From the NCBI RefSeq assembly GCF_000002425.4, contig NC_037264.1:17357391-17421390 (forward strand): 64,000 nucleotides of DNA, read 5' to 3'. Of this stretch, positions 50,912 to 61,600 are shown in pieces. The stretch is from Physcomitrium patens. Taxonomy: Eukaryota; Streptophyta; Bryopsida; Funariales; Funariaceae. The notes under the pieces are model-generated. The model was not told the DNA's origin, ran no database searches, and saw only the letters and a list, made by a program, of their open reading frames with translations. Within the stretch, counting starts at the first letter, position 1, and each line of letters opens with the position of its first letter. Both the position numbers and the translations under genes were made by a program.

Positions 50912-53900
50912 TAGGCACGAGTTCCATGAGGAGCGGTCATCATATGTTGAAGAAATTTATGATGCGACGAATTGTATTCACCACATACTCTGATCTTTAT
51001 TCTCTTCGAAGATGATTGATGGGGCCTCTCAACCATCAGTAGTGTCCCATACCAGGGCGGAAAGACCACCCAGTTATTTGATCATTGTTGAGGCCTTCAT
51101 AACTTCTTTCGAATAGAACATTTGAAACACCATCAAGAGTTGTTCCTACTTCTAGTAAAATTACCAAACATTAGGAGTCCCTTCGCAAGTTGTGATATCA
51201 AAAGCGTTGTATCTCATCATCTATTTGAAGAAGAACATGTTGTTCTTGAAGATCTTCATCTCGATTACATCATCTTGAAGGTTGTGACAATCATAATGTC
51301 TCATCCGGCAAGTTAGTAAATGAAGGCTCTTGAGTCGAATCTGCTGGTTGTTAGTTCTCCATCTCTTGAGCATTACAACTACAAAGAAGCTACAAAGAAG
51401 GATTGAAAATAGAATGTTATCTTGCCTAGATGTTGTTTCTTTTATAAAGAAGGTTTTTATTTTGATTTTGATGGATGTCGTCAATGAAAAGCCTCCACCA
51501 CCTTTGCTACATTTGTAAGATTCTTTACTTGCTTCCATGCATGTTCATTAATATCATATCTGTGCCAATGGACAAGATATTCCAATTTATTTCGACATCG
51601 CCTTGAATCTAAGACTTCTTCTACTTCAAACTCTTCATTATTATCCACTTCTATAGGAGGAGGTGGAGCTTGTCATCTTTTTGGTATGTCTACTATCTTG
51701 TATGGTTCAAGAAGAGAGATGTGGAATACTGGATGGATTTTTATTGACTCCAATAGATATAAATGATGTGCAACTAAATTGATTTTTATAGAAGTAGAAA
51801 ATGGTCCCAGCCTTCGATAGTCTAACTTCTCATAAAGACGAGTGGTCTTAATATTATGATGAAGTAGCCATACCTTATCACCCAAGTAGAATGGTGGTTT
51901 TCCTTTCGATAGACATCCGCATTGACTTTTTGTTGTTCTTGAGCTTCTTTTAACTACGCCTTCATCGTTGCATGTAGCTCTGATAAATGAATCGCCAAAT
52001 CTTTTGCAGTAAGATTATCAACTTTTGAAAAGTCAAAAGTATCAAGTCGTGGATGATAACCATAATTAGCAAAGAAAGGTGTTTGTTTTATAGAAGAATG
52101 TATTATGTTATTGTAAGCAAACTCTATCAATGGCAAAAGAGTTGTCCAATCATGTTATTGGTAGTTAATGGTACATCTTAAATATTGCTCCAAAACTTGA
52201 TTAACATGCTCCATTTGTCCATTAGTTTGAGGATAAAATATTAAAGATAGTTTTATATCCACTTTTAGAATCTTGAAAAGAGTATGCCAAAATCTTCATA
52301 CAAATTGAGTTCTCTTATTTGATATAATATCCTTGGGTAATCCATGATAGCAATAGATATTGTCAAGAAAGAGCTTAGCTATTTCTTCACCTGTGATAGA
52401 TTTTGTACATGGTACAAAATGTGCCATCTTGGTAAAATGATCTACTATCACGAATATAGAGTCATAAGAACCTGAGATTTGAAGATGCGTGATGAAGTCC
52501 ATAGAAATAGAAGACCATGGTTGTTCTGGAATGGATAATGGCTCAAGAAGTCCAAAAGGCCGATGACGAGGAGTTTTTGATCTTGAACAAATATTACATG
52601 ATTGTACAAAATCTTTGATTGCCTTCTATATTTGAGGCCACCAAAAATCACTAGATATCAGCTCCAAAGTCTTATTGTGTCCAAAATGTCATGCTATTGG
52701 GAAGTCGTGATGAGCTTGAAGAATACATAAATGTGCTTCTCCTTTTGAAACATATAGGCGTCTTTCAAAATAGAGTAGATTATTCTTGAACTCGAATTTA
52801 GAGAGATCATGAGATTTAGAAGAATTATTCTTGATATCATGAATAAGAGGGTCTGAAGACATACTTAACTGGACTTGCTTGAGAAAAGTTAAATCAACAG
52901 TCAATGTTGATTTTATTGCTCAAAGATGAAATTACTCTGACTTCAAGAGAACCATTCTTTATTGCTCAAAAGCTGCATCTCCTTCTTTTGGTGCAAGATA
53001 AGAACGTCTAGACAAGGCATCGGACAAACCTTGTTTTCTTGGCCGATAAGTGATGATGAACTCGAATCTTGATAAAGACATGCTCCAACAAGCTTGACGA
53101 CAATTTAATACTTGTGTTGACATAAAATACTCCAAGTTCTTGTGATCCATATACACGGTGACTGGATTGGAAGTGCCTTCTAGATAATGATGCTATTCTT
53201 GAAAAGAATCCACAATTGCAAGAAGTTCTTTGTCGTGGATCTCATAATTGATTTTTGCTGCTGAGAATTTTCTTGAATGAAAGGCTACTAGATGAAGTTT
53301 GTCATCTGTTCCCATTTGTGACAAAACCACACCCAGAGCAAAGTCTAATGCATCTGTTCCTATAAAGAACGCTTTAGAAAAAATCAACACGATACAAGAT
53401 TGGTGCAGAAACAAATGTTGTCTTCAAAGATTCAAAAGCAACTTCTGCTTCTTGATTCCATTGGAATTTTTCTTTTTAAGTCAAACGTGTAAGTGGAGCT
53501 ACAACTCGAGAGAAGTCTTTGATGAAGATCCGATAATAGTTGGCAAATCCCAAAAAGCATTGGACATCTCTTACCATTTTTGAGAACTTCCAATCTATAA
53601 TAGTTTGAACTTTTTTAGGATCCATCATAAGTCCATCATTTGAAATGATGTAACCTAAGAAATCGACTTGAGTAGTATAGAATATATACTTTTTTATCTT
53701 GGCATAGAGTCCTGCATCTCTTAATTTTTGTAACACATGACAAACATAAAGTTCATATTCTTCTGGATTCTGAGAATAGATCAAGATGTCATCTAGATAA
53801 CAGACCACAAAATCGTCCAAAAACTCTTGAAAAATATCATTCATTAGATGTTGAAAAGCTACTAGTACATTTGTAAGTCCAAAAGGCATGATGTTGTATT

Positions 53901-55949
53901 CAAAATATCCATACCTAGTTCGAAACATAGTCTTTCATTCATCTCTTTCTTTGATGCGTACTAGATTGTATGCTCCCCGGAGATCTATTTTTGTATAGAT
54001 CTTAGTTTGATTCAGCTGATCAAGAAGTCCGGATATTAAAGGTAGTGGATACTTATTTTTGATGGTAATCTTGTTGAGTCATCGATAATCAACACACATC
54101 CACAATGATCCATCTTTTTTCTTCACAAATAGAATTGGAGGTCCTGCTGGAGATTTAGAATGGCATATGAAATTCTTGGCTAGATTTTCTTCAATATAAT
54201 CCTTGAATTCAATCAACTCATTTTGTAATAAACTATAGATTGATCCGAATGGCGGTTGTACTCCTTCTTGAAGGTCAATTGAGCAATCATAGGGACAATA
54301 TTCTAGGAGTGTATCCGCATTCTTTTTGTCAAGTATATCTTAAAATTCTTGATATTGGCTTGGAATGCCACATGAAGTCTTTACTCCATTAAAAACAAGT
54401 GTGGCATAAATAATATATGGTGATTCTTTCATATTAGCATGCAAGAAAGCTTTTGTACCTATAAATATGGGTTTAATTGAACTGGACTTATGACTCTCTA
54501 CTTCATTAACTACACTGTTAGTTTTAGAAAAAGTAAGAATTTAGAAAATCCAATCTATTTGAGGGTTGTATTTTTTTAACCACGATAAACCTAAAATGAC
54601 TGGATTAGAGGGAGATCTAATGATATTAAATACTACAAAGCTATTATGATCATTGATTATTACTTCTATAAGAAGGGTTTCATGAGTAATATGTCCAGAA
54701 GACAATGGACGACCATTTATGACTTCTACATGAACAAGTTTAGTTTTCTTTACTAAAGATATGCTATGTCTTTTAGTAAATTCTTCATCTAAGAAACATG
54801 CTGAGGCTCTTGAATCTAACAAGGCAGAGGCTTTGTAATATTTAGGTCCTAAAATAACATTTAATGTAAAACAAAGAGAGGGCTCTAAGGAGAGAATAGG
54901 ACCTTTACTAGATGTTGTGCAAGGTTCCAGCTGCACGGTCTCTATTGTGGCTAGATAAACTTATTTTTTGATGTATTGTCTTCTTTGACAGTCATACTCC
55001 TCATTTTGTAGTTGCGTCGTTTCTTTGAACAATGTTGAGCAGTGTGTTTTGGTTCTCCACAATATAAACATAATCCTTCTTGACAACGACGAGTCTTTTC
55101 TTGCTCAGTAAGAGGTTTAAAACGTATTGCATTAATTTACATATCCTCTACTTTTGAATGTATGTGTTGAAGAGGTGTTGGTATTGCCATTGAATTATAG
55201 TAACATTGAGGTCCACTTGTACAGTTCTCAGATCGAAATTCAAAAAGGCGATTGTCGCACTTCACAACAAAGTCAATTGCTTGATTCAATGTTTGAAGAT
55301 CAGGTAAGTTGAGCATTAATTTTTTTACCTCATATTGTAATCTGTAGAAAAATTGGCTAATAAGTGCAGCATCATTCCACTTGATATCACTTGCAAGTTG
55401 TCAAAATTATGAAGCATACAACGTTATTGATCGATTGTCTTATCGTAAAATATGGATCTTATTGGTTGCAACACGAATTGCATCATGTTCTCCATACATG
55501 GATCGAAACTCCACCAAAAAAGCCTCTAGATTATCCAATATTGGATCTTGTTGTTTAAGAAAAGATGAAAACTACGATATTGCTGAACCTGAAAGAAGCA
55601 TACTAATGAATCTAACTTGCGATCCTAGAGTTGGATAGCTTTGGGATTGAAGTTCAATCACAAGTTGCACTTGATTGATAAATCCACGAAACTTGGATCT
55701 GATGCCATCAAACTTCTCGGATAGGATAATTCTTGGTTCTCTAATACTAGAAGGGCGTTCTACTATAGGAAAAAAGACATGATTTGGTGCAGATGTTGAA
55801 GCAACTCCAACCATTTCTATATCTTCACTTCCTGCCAATCTTGTTGCTCATTATGGTGGTAAATTGAATTGATGCATCGTAAGCATTAACTCCCTCAATT
55901 GCTCTTGCATTTGTGCCATTGCACTCTTCATTTCAATAAGTTCTGCCAT
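50912..55949 (-). pseudogene. Element C gag-pol region, broken
   Basis: gag starts at the ATG 55949-55947 (MAELIEMKSAMAQMQEQLRE) and is interrupted several times, including a TAG at 55574-55572 within the gag domain. The zinc knuckle (LCLYCGEPKHTAQHC) is at about 55090-55040. Protease 54936-54541 has ALLDSRAS, with Gly of the DSG motif replaced by Arg. RT 54330-53476 includes CYLDDILIYS. RNase H is at 53414-52950 and integrase at 52904-51950 with SCNICSRSK intact. The chromodomain at about 51650-51530 ([21 protein letters not shown]) precedes the polypurine tract. The remaining open pieces are long, so this copy is younger than B/D. Confidence 0.8.
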
Positions 55950-56161
55950 GATAACATTTAAAAAAGAGAAGATGTCTAATATCGCTCAAGACAAATAGAA
56001 GAGAGGACTTGAGAACAAAGAAAATACTAAGGACAATATCAGTTTAGAAGAGGGTAATCCGCAACTTCTAATATGCTTATATCTTATTAAAAAAAAAAGG
56101 TAATCCACTCTTAATCAAGATTAGACAAAGCTCTGATATTGTAGGTGTACTCTTATCAATC

Positions 56162-56326
56162 TGTCAAGGACAAGAACTCTATGAAAAAGTAATTCAGACA
56201 AGTGAACCTTCACTCAAAGAAAGATAATAAAATATAAATAAATAAGTATGTATATTGAAAGAGAAACTGAAATGGCTATTGCCAAAAGACAAGAAAACTA
56301 AAGACCCTTGAAATTAGACTGGAAGC
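56162..56326 (-). repeat. Truncated 5' LTR of element C (165 bp)
   Basis: Aligns base for base in length with the first 165 bp of the 3' LTR (50349-50513), ending gactggaagc. There it jumps to protease sequence of element B/D. The U3 side (385 bp) is missing. Confidence 0.85.
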
Positions 56327-56951
56327 CATGATAATCCTATAATAACCGGATCAGAGGAAGATTTTATTACATTAAATACTACTACACTGTTATGATCTTT
56401 AATTGCTATATCTAAAGGAATAGTTTCATGGGTAACATTTCCAAAAGACAACGAACGACCATCTATGACTTCTACATGTACAGATTTAATTTTCTTCACT
56501 AAACATATTTTTTTAATTTTTGGCAAAATCTTCGTCTATAAAACATGCTGAGGCTCCTGAATCTAACAAGGTAAAGACTTTGTAATTATTAGATCCTAAA
56601 TATATTTCTATTATAAAATAAGGTGAGAGGTCTAAGAAGAGGATACGACCTTTACTAGGTATTGCACATGATTCCAGCCGCACGATTCCTATTGTAGCTG
56701 GAGATACTCGTTTTTTGACACATTATCTTCTTTGCTAATTATGCTTGTTATTTTGTAATTGTATTACTTCTTTGGATAATACTGAGTAGTGTGCTTAGCT
56801 TCTCCACAATATAAACACAGCCCCTCTTGGCAATTTTGAGTCTTTTCCTGCTTTGTGAAAGGTTTAAAATGTATCATATCAATTTATATTGGTTCTGACT
56901 TTGATGAATACGTTTCAGGAAACTTGGGAGCTGCCGCCATTACTTGACTTG
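56327..56951 (-). pseudogene. Old gypsy element B/D, protease and gag end
   Basis: Minus-strand frame carries the end of gag with a decayed zinc-knuckle segment (around 56850-56800) and the protease (LLDSGASACFIDEDF near 56580-56520, then VHVEVIDGRSLSFGNVTHET and VIIGLSWL). It stops at 56327 against the C LTR remnant. Bases 56947-56951 (ACTTG) are the left target-site copy of the young element. Confidence 0.8.
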
Positions 56952-56969
56952 TGTCATGGACATACATTG

Positions 56970-57112
56970 GAAGATTCTTCAAATATTCTTCTAGAATATT
57001 CTCTAAAGATTCTCTAAAGATTCCTTTAGAAGGTTCTAGAAGATTCTTAGAATATTCCCTAAAGATTCTCTTAGAAGGTTCTAAAATATTCTTAGAAGGT
57101 TCTAGAATATTC
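56970..57112 (+). promoter_or_regulatory. Heat-shock-element array in the E LTR
   Basis: Heat-shock factors bind alternating GAA and TTC units spaced by two bases. Seen here: GAAgaTTC (56970-56977); TTCtaGAAtaTTC (56989-57001); a perfect four-unit element GAAggTTCtaGAAgaTTC (57029-57046) followed by GAAtaTTC (57050-57057); a four-unit element with one damaged unit (57074-57091); and another perfect four-unit element GAAggTTCtaGAAtaTTC (57095-57112). The array ends about 105 bp before the TATA box. The 3' LTR has the same array shifted by 5738 bp, with one unit damaged at 62739. Confidence 0.8.
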
Positions 57113-57216
57113 TGATAGATTCTAGGAAGTTGCTTGAGAAGTTTCCTAATTAGTAGAAGTTGTTGGAGAAGCGTCCTAGTTAGCGGAAGTAGCTCGAGAA
57201 GCTTCCTATTCAGTAG

Positions 57217-57224
57217 TATATATA
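57217..57224 (+). promoter_or_regulatory. TATA box of the E LTR promoter
   Basis: TATATATA in an otherwise mixed-composition LTR, at the position expected between U3 and R. Confidence 0.75.
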
Positions 57225-57407
57225 GGAGTCGAGGCTGAAGGGTTCTTCAGTCTCGACAACACATCTCTTGGAGTTCTAGCTCACCTTTCTGGTGTTGTTC
57301 TTGTACTCATCTGTTTAATCTAGTTTTGCCACTTCTTCTTGAACTTCTTCTTAGATTTCAAGTCTCTATTTTGTGTCCGTGACAGTTTGTCGAGACTACA
57401 TTTTCAC

Positions 57408-57419
57408 TGGTATCAGAGC
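57408..57419 (+). other. Primer binding site, initiator tRNA-Met type
   Basis: TGGTATCAGAGC is the common plant primer site complementary to the 3' end of initiator tRNA-Met. It begins 23 bp after the LTR end, a little further than the usual few bases. Confidence 0.85.
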
Positions 57420-57426
57420 TAGTTCC

Positions 57427-57630
57427 TTCTTGTTAGAGAGTGGATTACCCCTCTTCTTGAAGGTGTGCTAGTGTTTTAGAGGTTGCGGATTATCCTCCTC
57501 TAAACCGATATCTCTTCTTTCTCAATATTGGAGCCTTATTCTTCTTGGAGAGAGTGGATTACCCCTCATCTTGGAGTCTTAAGGCGTTTTAGAGGTTGCG
57601 GAGTACCCTCCTCTGAACCAATATTGTCCT
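57427..57630 (+). repeat. Leader repeat with two hairpins
   Basis: Two tandem units of roughly 85-115 bp (about 57427-57510 and 57541-57625), each carrying AGAGTGGATTACCCCTC and then a hairpin: TTAGAGG/CCTCTAA (57476-57482 with 57497-57503) and TTAGAGG/CCTCTGA (57589-57595 with 57610-57616, one G-T pair). It lies between primer site and gag, where packaging and dimerisation signals sit in LTR elements. Confidence 0.7.
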
Positions 57631-57687
57631 CTTGTCAAAACTCTTTTTTCTTCTTTCTGAAGGTTAGCCGAAGGTTAAGACGTTAAA

Positions 57688-58689
57688 ATGGCTGAAAGTT
57701 TGGAATCCAAACTAGACGCCATCATAAATGCTCTTGCCTCGTTGTCACATAGGACAACAGAGATCGAAGGAGTCATGGTAGGACTCCATAACAATGGAGC
57801 ATCTGGGATAGCGCCATCTAAAGTATATCAGTCTCAAACTTCTGCGCCAGAAGAAGCAGTTCTACCTCCATTTCAACAAGATCGAGTAGTCCTACAACGA
57901 AAGGAGCCTCGAGTTAGTCTTCCGGATAAGTTTGATGGAACTCGTTCCAAGTTTCGAGGTTTTGTCAACCAAATCAGGTTGATAACAATTTTACAGCCCG
58001 AACGTTATCCGACGGAGGAAGCGCGTGTTGGGCTTGTTGGAACCTTGCTTACAGCACAAGCTCTGTCTTGATTTACTCCCTTGTTTGAGAAGCGATCGCC
58101 AATCCTGAGCAACTTTGAAACGTTCTTGGAGGCGTTTGCAGAAGCATTTGGCGAGCATGATAAAGTTCGATGGGCTACAACAAAGATCCGATCGCTACGA
58201 CAAGGAACACGCTCTGCATCAGTCTATGCCTCGGATTTCAGACAATTGGCAAGTGACATTAATTGGGGTGAAGAGGCGTTGGTGAGTCAGTTTTATTGGG
58301 GCTTGAAGGATGATGTGAAGGACTTGCTGTTATCTCTTCCTGATCCTCAAACGCTCAACGAAGCTATTAGCCAAGCTGTAAAGTGTGACAACCGCCTATT
58401 CCAGCGTCGCCAAGACCAACGTCCAAGACACCAAATGACTCGTTACGACGTGACTATGTCTGCAAATAGCTTAAACTCACATTCGGAGGCAACAGACATA
58501 CAAATCGATACGGCGCGTGTCCGATCTCTTACTCCAACAGAGAAGAAACGGCGTATGGAGGAAGGGTTATGTTTGTATTGTGGAGAAGAAGGTCACAAGG
58601 TTGGAAATTGCCCAAAGAAGCAAAATTGGCACCCTGTCAAGACTAGAAGTGCGATGATTCCGGAAAACGACGATGCCCAGCCACAGTAG
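57688..58689 (+). pseudogene. Element E gag, interrupted by one in-frame TGA
   Basis: Gag forms the particle that packages the element RNA. The frame opens at ATG 57688 (MAESLESKLDAIINALASLS) and runs to TAG 58687-58689, 334 codons including one internal TGA at 58069-58071 (codon 128). The retrotransposon gag domain spans the stop: LPDKFDGTRSKFRGFVNQIR before, FTPLFEKRSPILSNFETFLE after. The stop replaces the position usually held by the conserved Trp of the domain. The zinc knuckle CLYCGEEGHKVGNC (CX2CX4HX4C) is near the C-terminus. Pol begins in the -1 frame, overlapping the last codons. Without readthrough only a 127-residue N-terminal piece would be made. Confidence 0.85.
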
Positions 58690-61600
58690 GAACCGTGCGG
58701 CTGGACAATCTAATATCACGACAACAATCAGGTTCCTCCTTCTCTGTCCAACCTGCCCGTTGTTTTACAATTCTTTTGTTTTTAGGCCCTCAAAAACAAA
58801 AAACTTTAGCTTTATTGGATTCAGGGGCATCTACTTGTTTTTTAGATGAAGAGTTTGCTAAACGCCACAAGATCCGTTTAGTACAGAAGTCCAAACCTGT
58901 TCACGTAGAGGTGATAGATGGACGACCCTTATTGTCAGGCAACGTTACCCACGAATCAGAACCTATAGAAGTGGTGTTTAAGGACCATAGTAGTCACGTT
59001 ATTTTTAATATTATTAGAACCCCATCAAGCCCTGTTATCCTTGGTCTTTCTTGGTTAGAAGATCATAATCCGTCCATTGATTGGAGGCTACGAAGGATAA
59101 CATTTCCTGAAAAAAATAATAATAAACCTGTTGGTAGAACCTACATGAAGAAATCCATGTTTATTGGAGCGAGAGCGTTCCTAATATCGTCCAAGGAAGG
59201 CGCACCATTTGTCATTTATGCAGCTCCAACTAGCGGCGAGAATATCTCAACATCGAATATACCAGAGCAATATAGGGATTTTGAAGACGTGTTTCAGAAG
59301 AAAAACGTCGATATACTACCGGAACATCGACCATATGATTGCGCCATAGACTTAGAGGAAGGAGCGCAACCACCTTTTGGTCCAATATACAACCTATCGC
59401 AGACGGAGTTGGCAGAATTGCGGAAGTACATCGATGAGAATCTAGCCAAGAATTTTATTCGACATTCAAAGTCGCCAGCTGGAGCACCAATCCTATTCGT
59501 GAAGAAAAAGGATGGCTCACTGCGGATGTGCGTGGACTACCGAGGACTCAACAAGGTGACCAAGAAAAATCGCTATCCCTTACCTTTGATCTCCGGCCTC
59601 TTAGATCAACTTGGACGTGCAAGAATTTTTACAAAGATTGATTTAAGAGGAGCCTACAACCTTGTGCGAATCAAAGAAGGAGATGAATGGAAGACAGCCT
59701 TTCGTACAAGGTATGGCCATTTTGAGTACAATGTCATGCCTTTTGGTCTTACCAATGCTCCAGCGGTCTTTCAGCATATGATGGACGACATCTTTCGGGA
59801 GTACCTCGATGACTTTGTTGTCATCTATCTGGATGATATTTTGATATTTTCCAAGAATGAAGAAGAACATGAGAAGCACGTTTGTTTGGTTCTTGAAAAA
59901 CTACGCGAACGAGGACTCTACGCCAAGTTGGAGAAGTGTCAATTTCACCAGAATGAGATGGAATTTTTGGGCTTCATTGCGACTACAGAGGGCTTGAAGA
60001 TGGATCCAAAAAAGGTAGAAGCAATTATATCTTGGGAAGTTTCGAAGACGGTTAGAGATGTTCAGTGTTTTCTTGGATTTGCTAACTTCTATCGGATCTT
60101 CATCAAGAATTATTCTCAAGTTGCTGCACCACTCACGCGTCTAACAAGCAAAGACAAGCTCGAATGGGGATCACAAGCAGCAAAAGCATTTCAAGATCTC
60201 AAGACGGCATTCACTACGGCTCCAATCTTGGTACACCCTGACTTTGCAAAGGCTTTCTATTTAGAGACCGATGCTTCAGATTTTGCTTTGGGAGCTGTGC
60301 TCTCACAGATGGGCATAGACAAGAAGCTTCACCCAGTTGCGTTCTATTCACGAAAGTTCTCTGCTGCTGAGATCAACTACGAGATCCACGACAAAGAGCT
60401 GCTTGCTATAGTGGATGCCTTCCAAGAGTGGCGTCACTTCCTCGAAGGAGCTGCACATCCAGTGACTGTTTATACGGACCACAAGAATTTGGAGTACTTC
60501 ATGACAGCTCGAATTTTGAATCGTCGTCAAGCTCGATGGAATATGTCTCTATCACGATTTGACTTTATTATCACCTACCGCCCTGGAAAACAACAAGGAT
60601 TATCTGACGCATTTTCGAGGAGATCGTATCTTGCGCCAAAGGCTGGAGAAGCAGCGTTTGATCAACAATGTACAACATTGTTGAAACCAGAAAAATTCAG
60701 GATTTTTGCTACTGTTGCAACTATCGATGACGGCTTCCTCAGCGAGGTACGTACTGCGACCATTGAGGATTCTATAGCTCTTGACATCAAACAACGTGTC
60801 GATAATGACAAGTTTAAGGTGGAAGGAGATCTTCTGTATTTTGAGGAGCGGTTGTATATCCCAAAAGGACCAACTCGACTCCGAGTACTTCAATCTCGGC
60901 ACGACTTTCCAGCTGCGGGACATTTTGGATTCAACAAGACTTTGGAGCTTATTTCACGAGATTTTTGGTGGCCCCAAATGTGGAAGGATGTGAAGGAATT
61001 TGTCCTTTCTCGTGATGTTTGTTCAAGATCCAAGATCCCTCGACATCGTCCATATGGACTTCTCCAGCCATTGCCTATTCCGCACCGACCATGGTCTTCA
61101 GTTTCTATGGACTTCATTACGGACCTACCGCCATCGAATTCATTTGACAGCATCTTTGTTGTGGTGGATCGATTTACAAAGATGGCGCATTTCGTGCCTT
61201 GCAAGAAAACATCGTCAAGTGAAGACACCGCAAGACTCTTTCTTGATAACATATATCGTTATCATGGCCTACCAGATGATATCGTGTCGGATCGAGGTAC
61301 TCAGTTTGTATCCAAGTTTTGGAGGTCCCTCTTTGAGATATTGAAGGTAGATATTAAGCTCTCTTCGGCTTTTCATCCTCAAACTGATGGTCAAACGGAG
61401 CGGGTGAATCAAGTTTTGGAGCAATATTTACGATGCACCATCAACTATCAACAAGATGATTGGACTGCATATCTACCACTTGCTGAGTTCGCATACAACA
61501 ACACTCTTCATGCGTCAACTCAACAAACACCATTCTTCTCCAACTACGGATACCACCCCAAGCTCGATTTATTGAGTTCTTCAGCAAATAACAACCCAGC

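Larger units (their letters stand above)
50349..56326 (-). mobile_element. Gypsy element C, nested in B/D, 5' LTR truncated
   Basis: Minus-strand chromovirus with a full 550-bp 3' LTR (50349-50898), a broken coding region and 165 bp left of its 5' LTR (56162-56326). Order from the 5' end: degenerate primer site at about 56131-56143 (TATCAGAGC), leader hairpin at 56044-56071, gag, zinc knuckle, protease, RT, RNase H, integrase, chromodomain. It sits inside the RT of element B/D. The five bases on its left are GTAAT; the right border is lost to a deletion, so no target duplication can be tested. Confidence 0.8.
56952..57384 (+). repeat. 5' LTR of element E
   Basis: Starts TGTCATGGACA, ends TGTCCGTGACA. 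U3 contains the heat-shock-element array (56970-57112) and a TATATATA box at 57217-57224. Transcription would start some 25-35 bp later. It is 99% identical to the 3' LTR by direct comparison (four substitutions). Confidence 0.93.

Noticed and set aside
50349..56326. Reading elements B and C as one element with two 3' LTRs
   Set aside because: Each side has its own chromodomain, integrase and RNase H, and B's RT is cut abruptly at the C LTR, so nesting is the simpler view.
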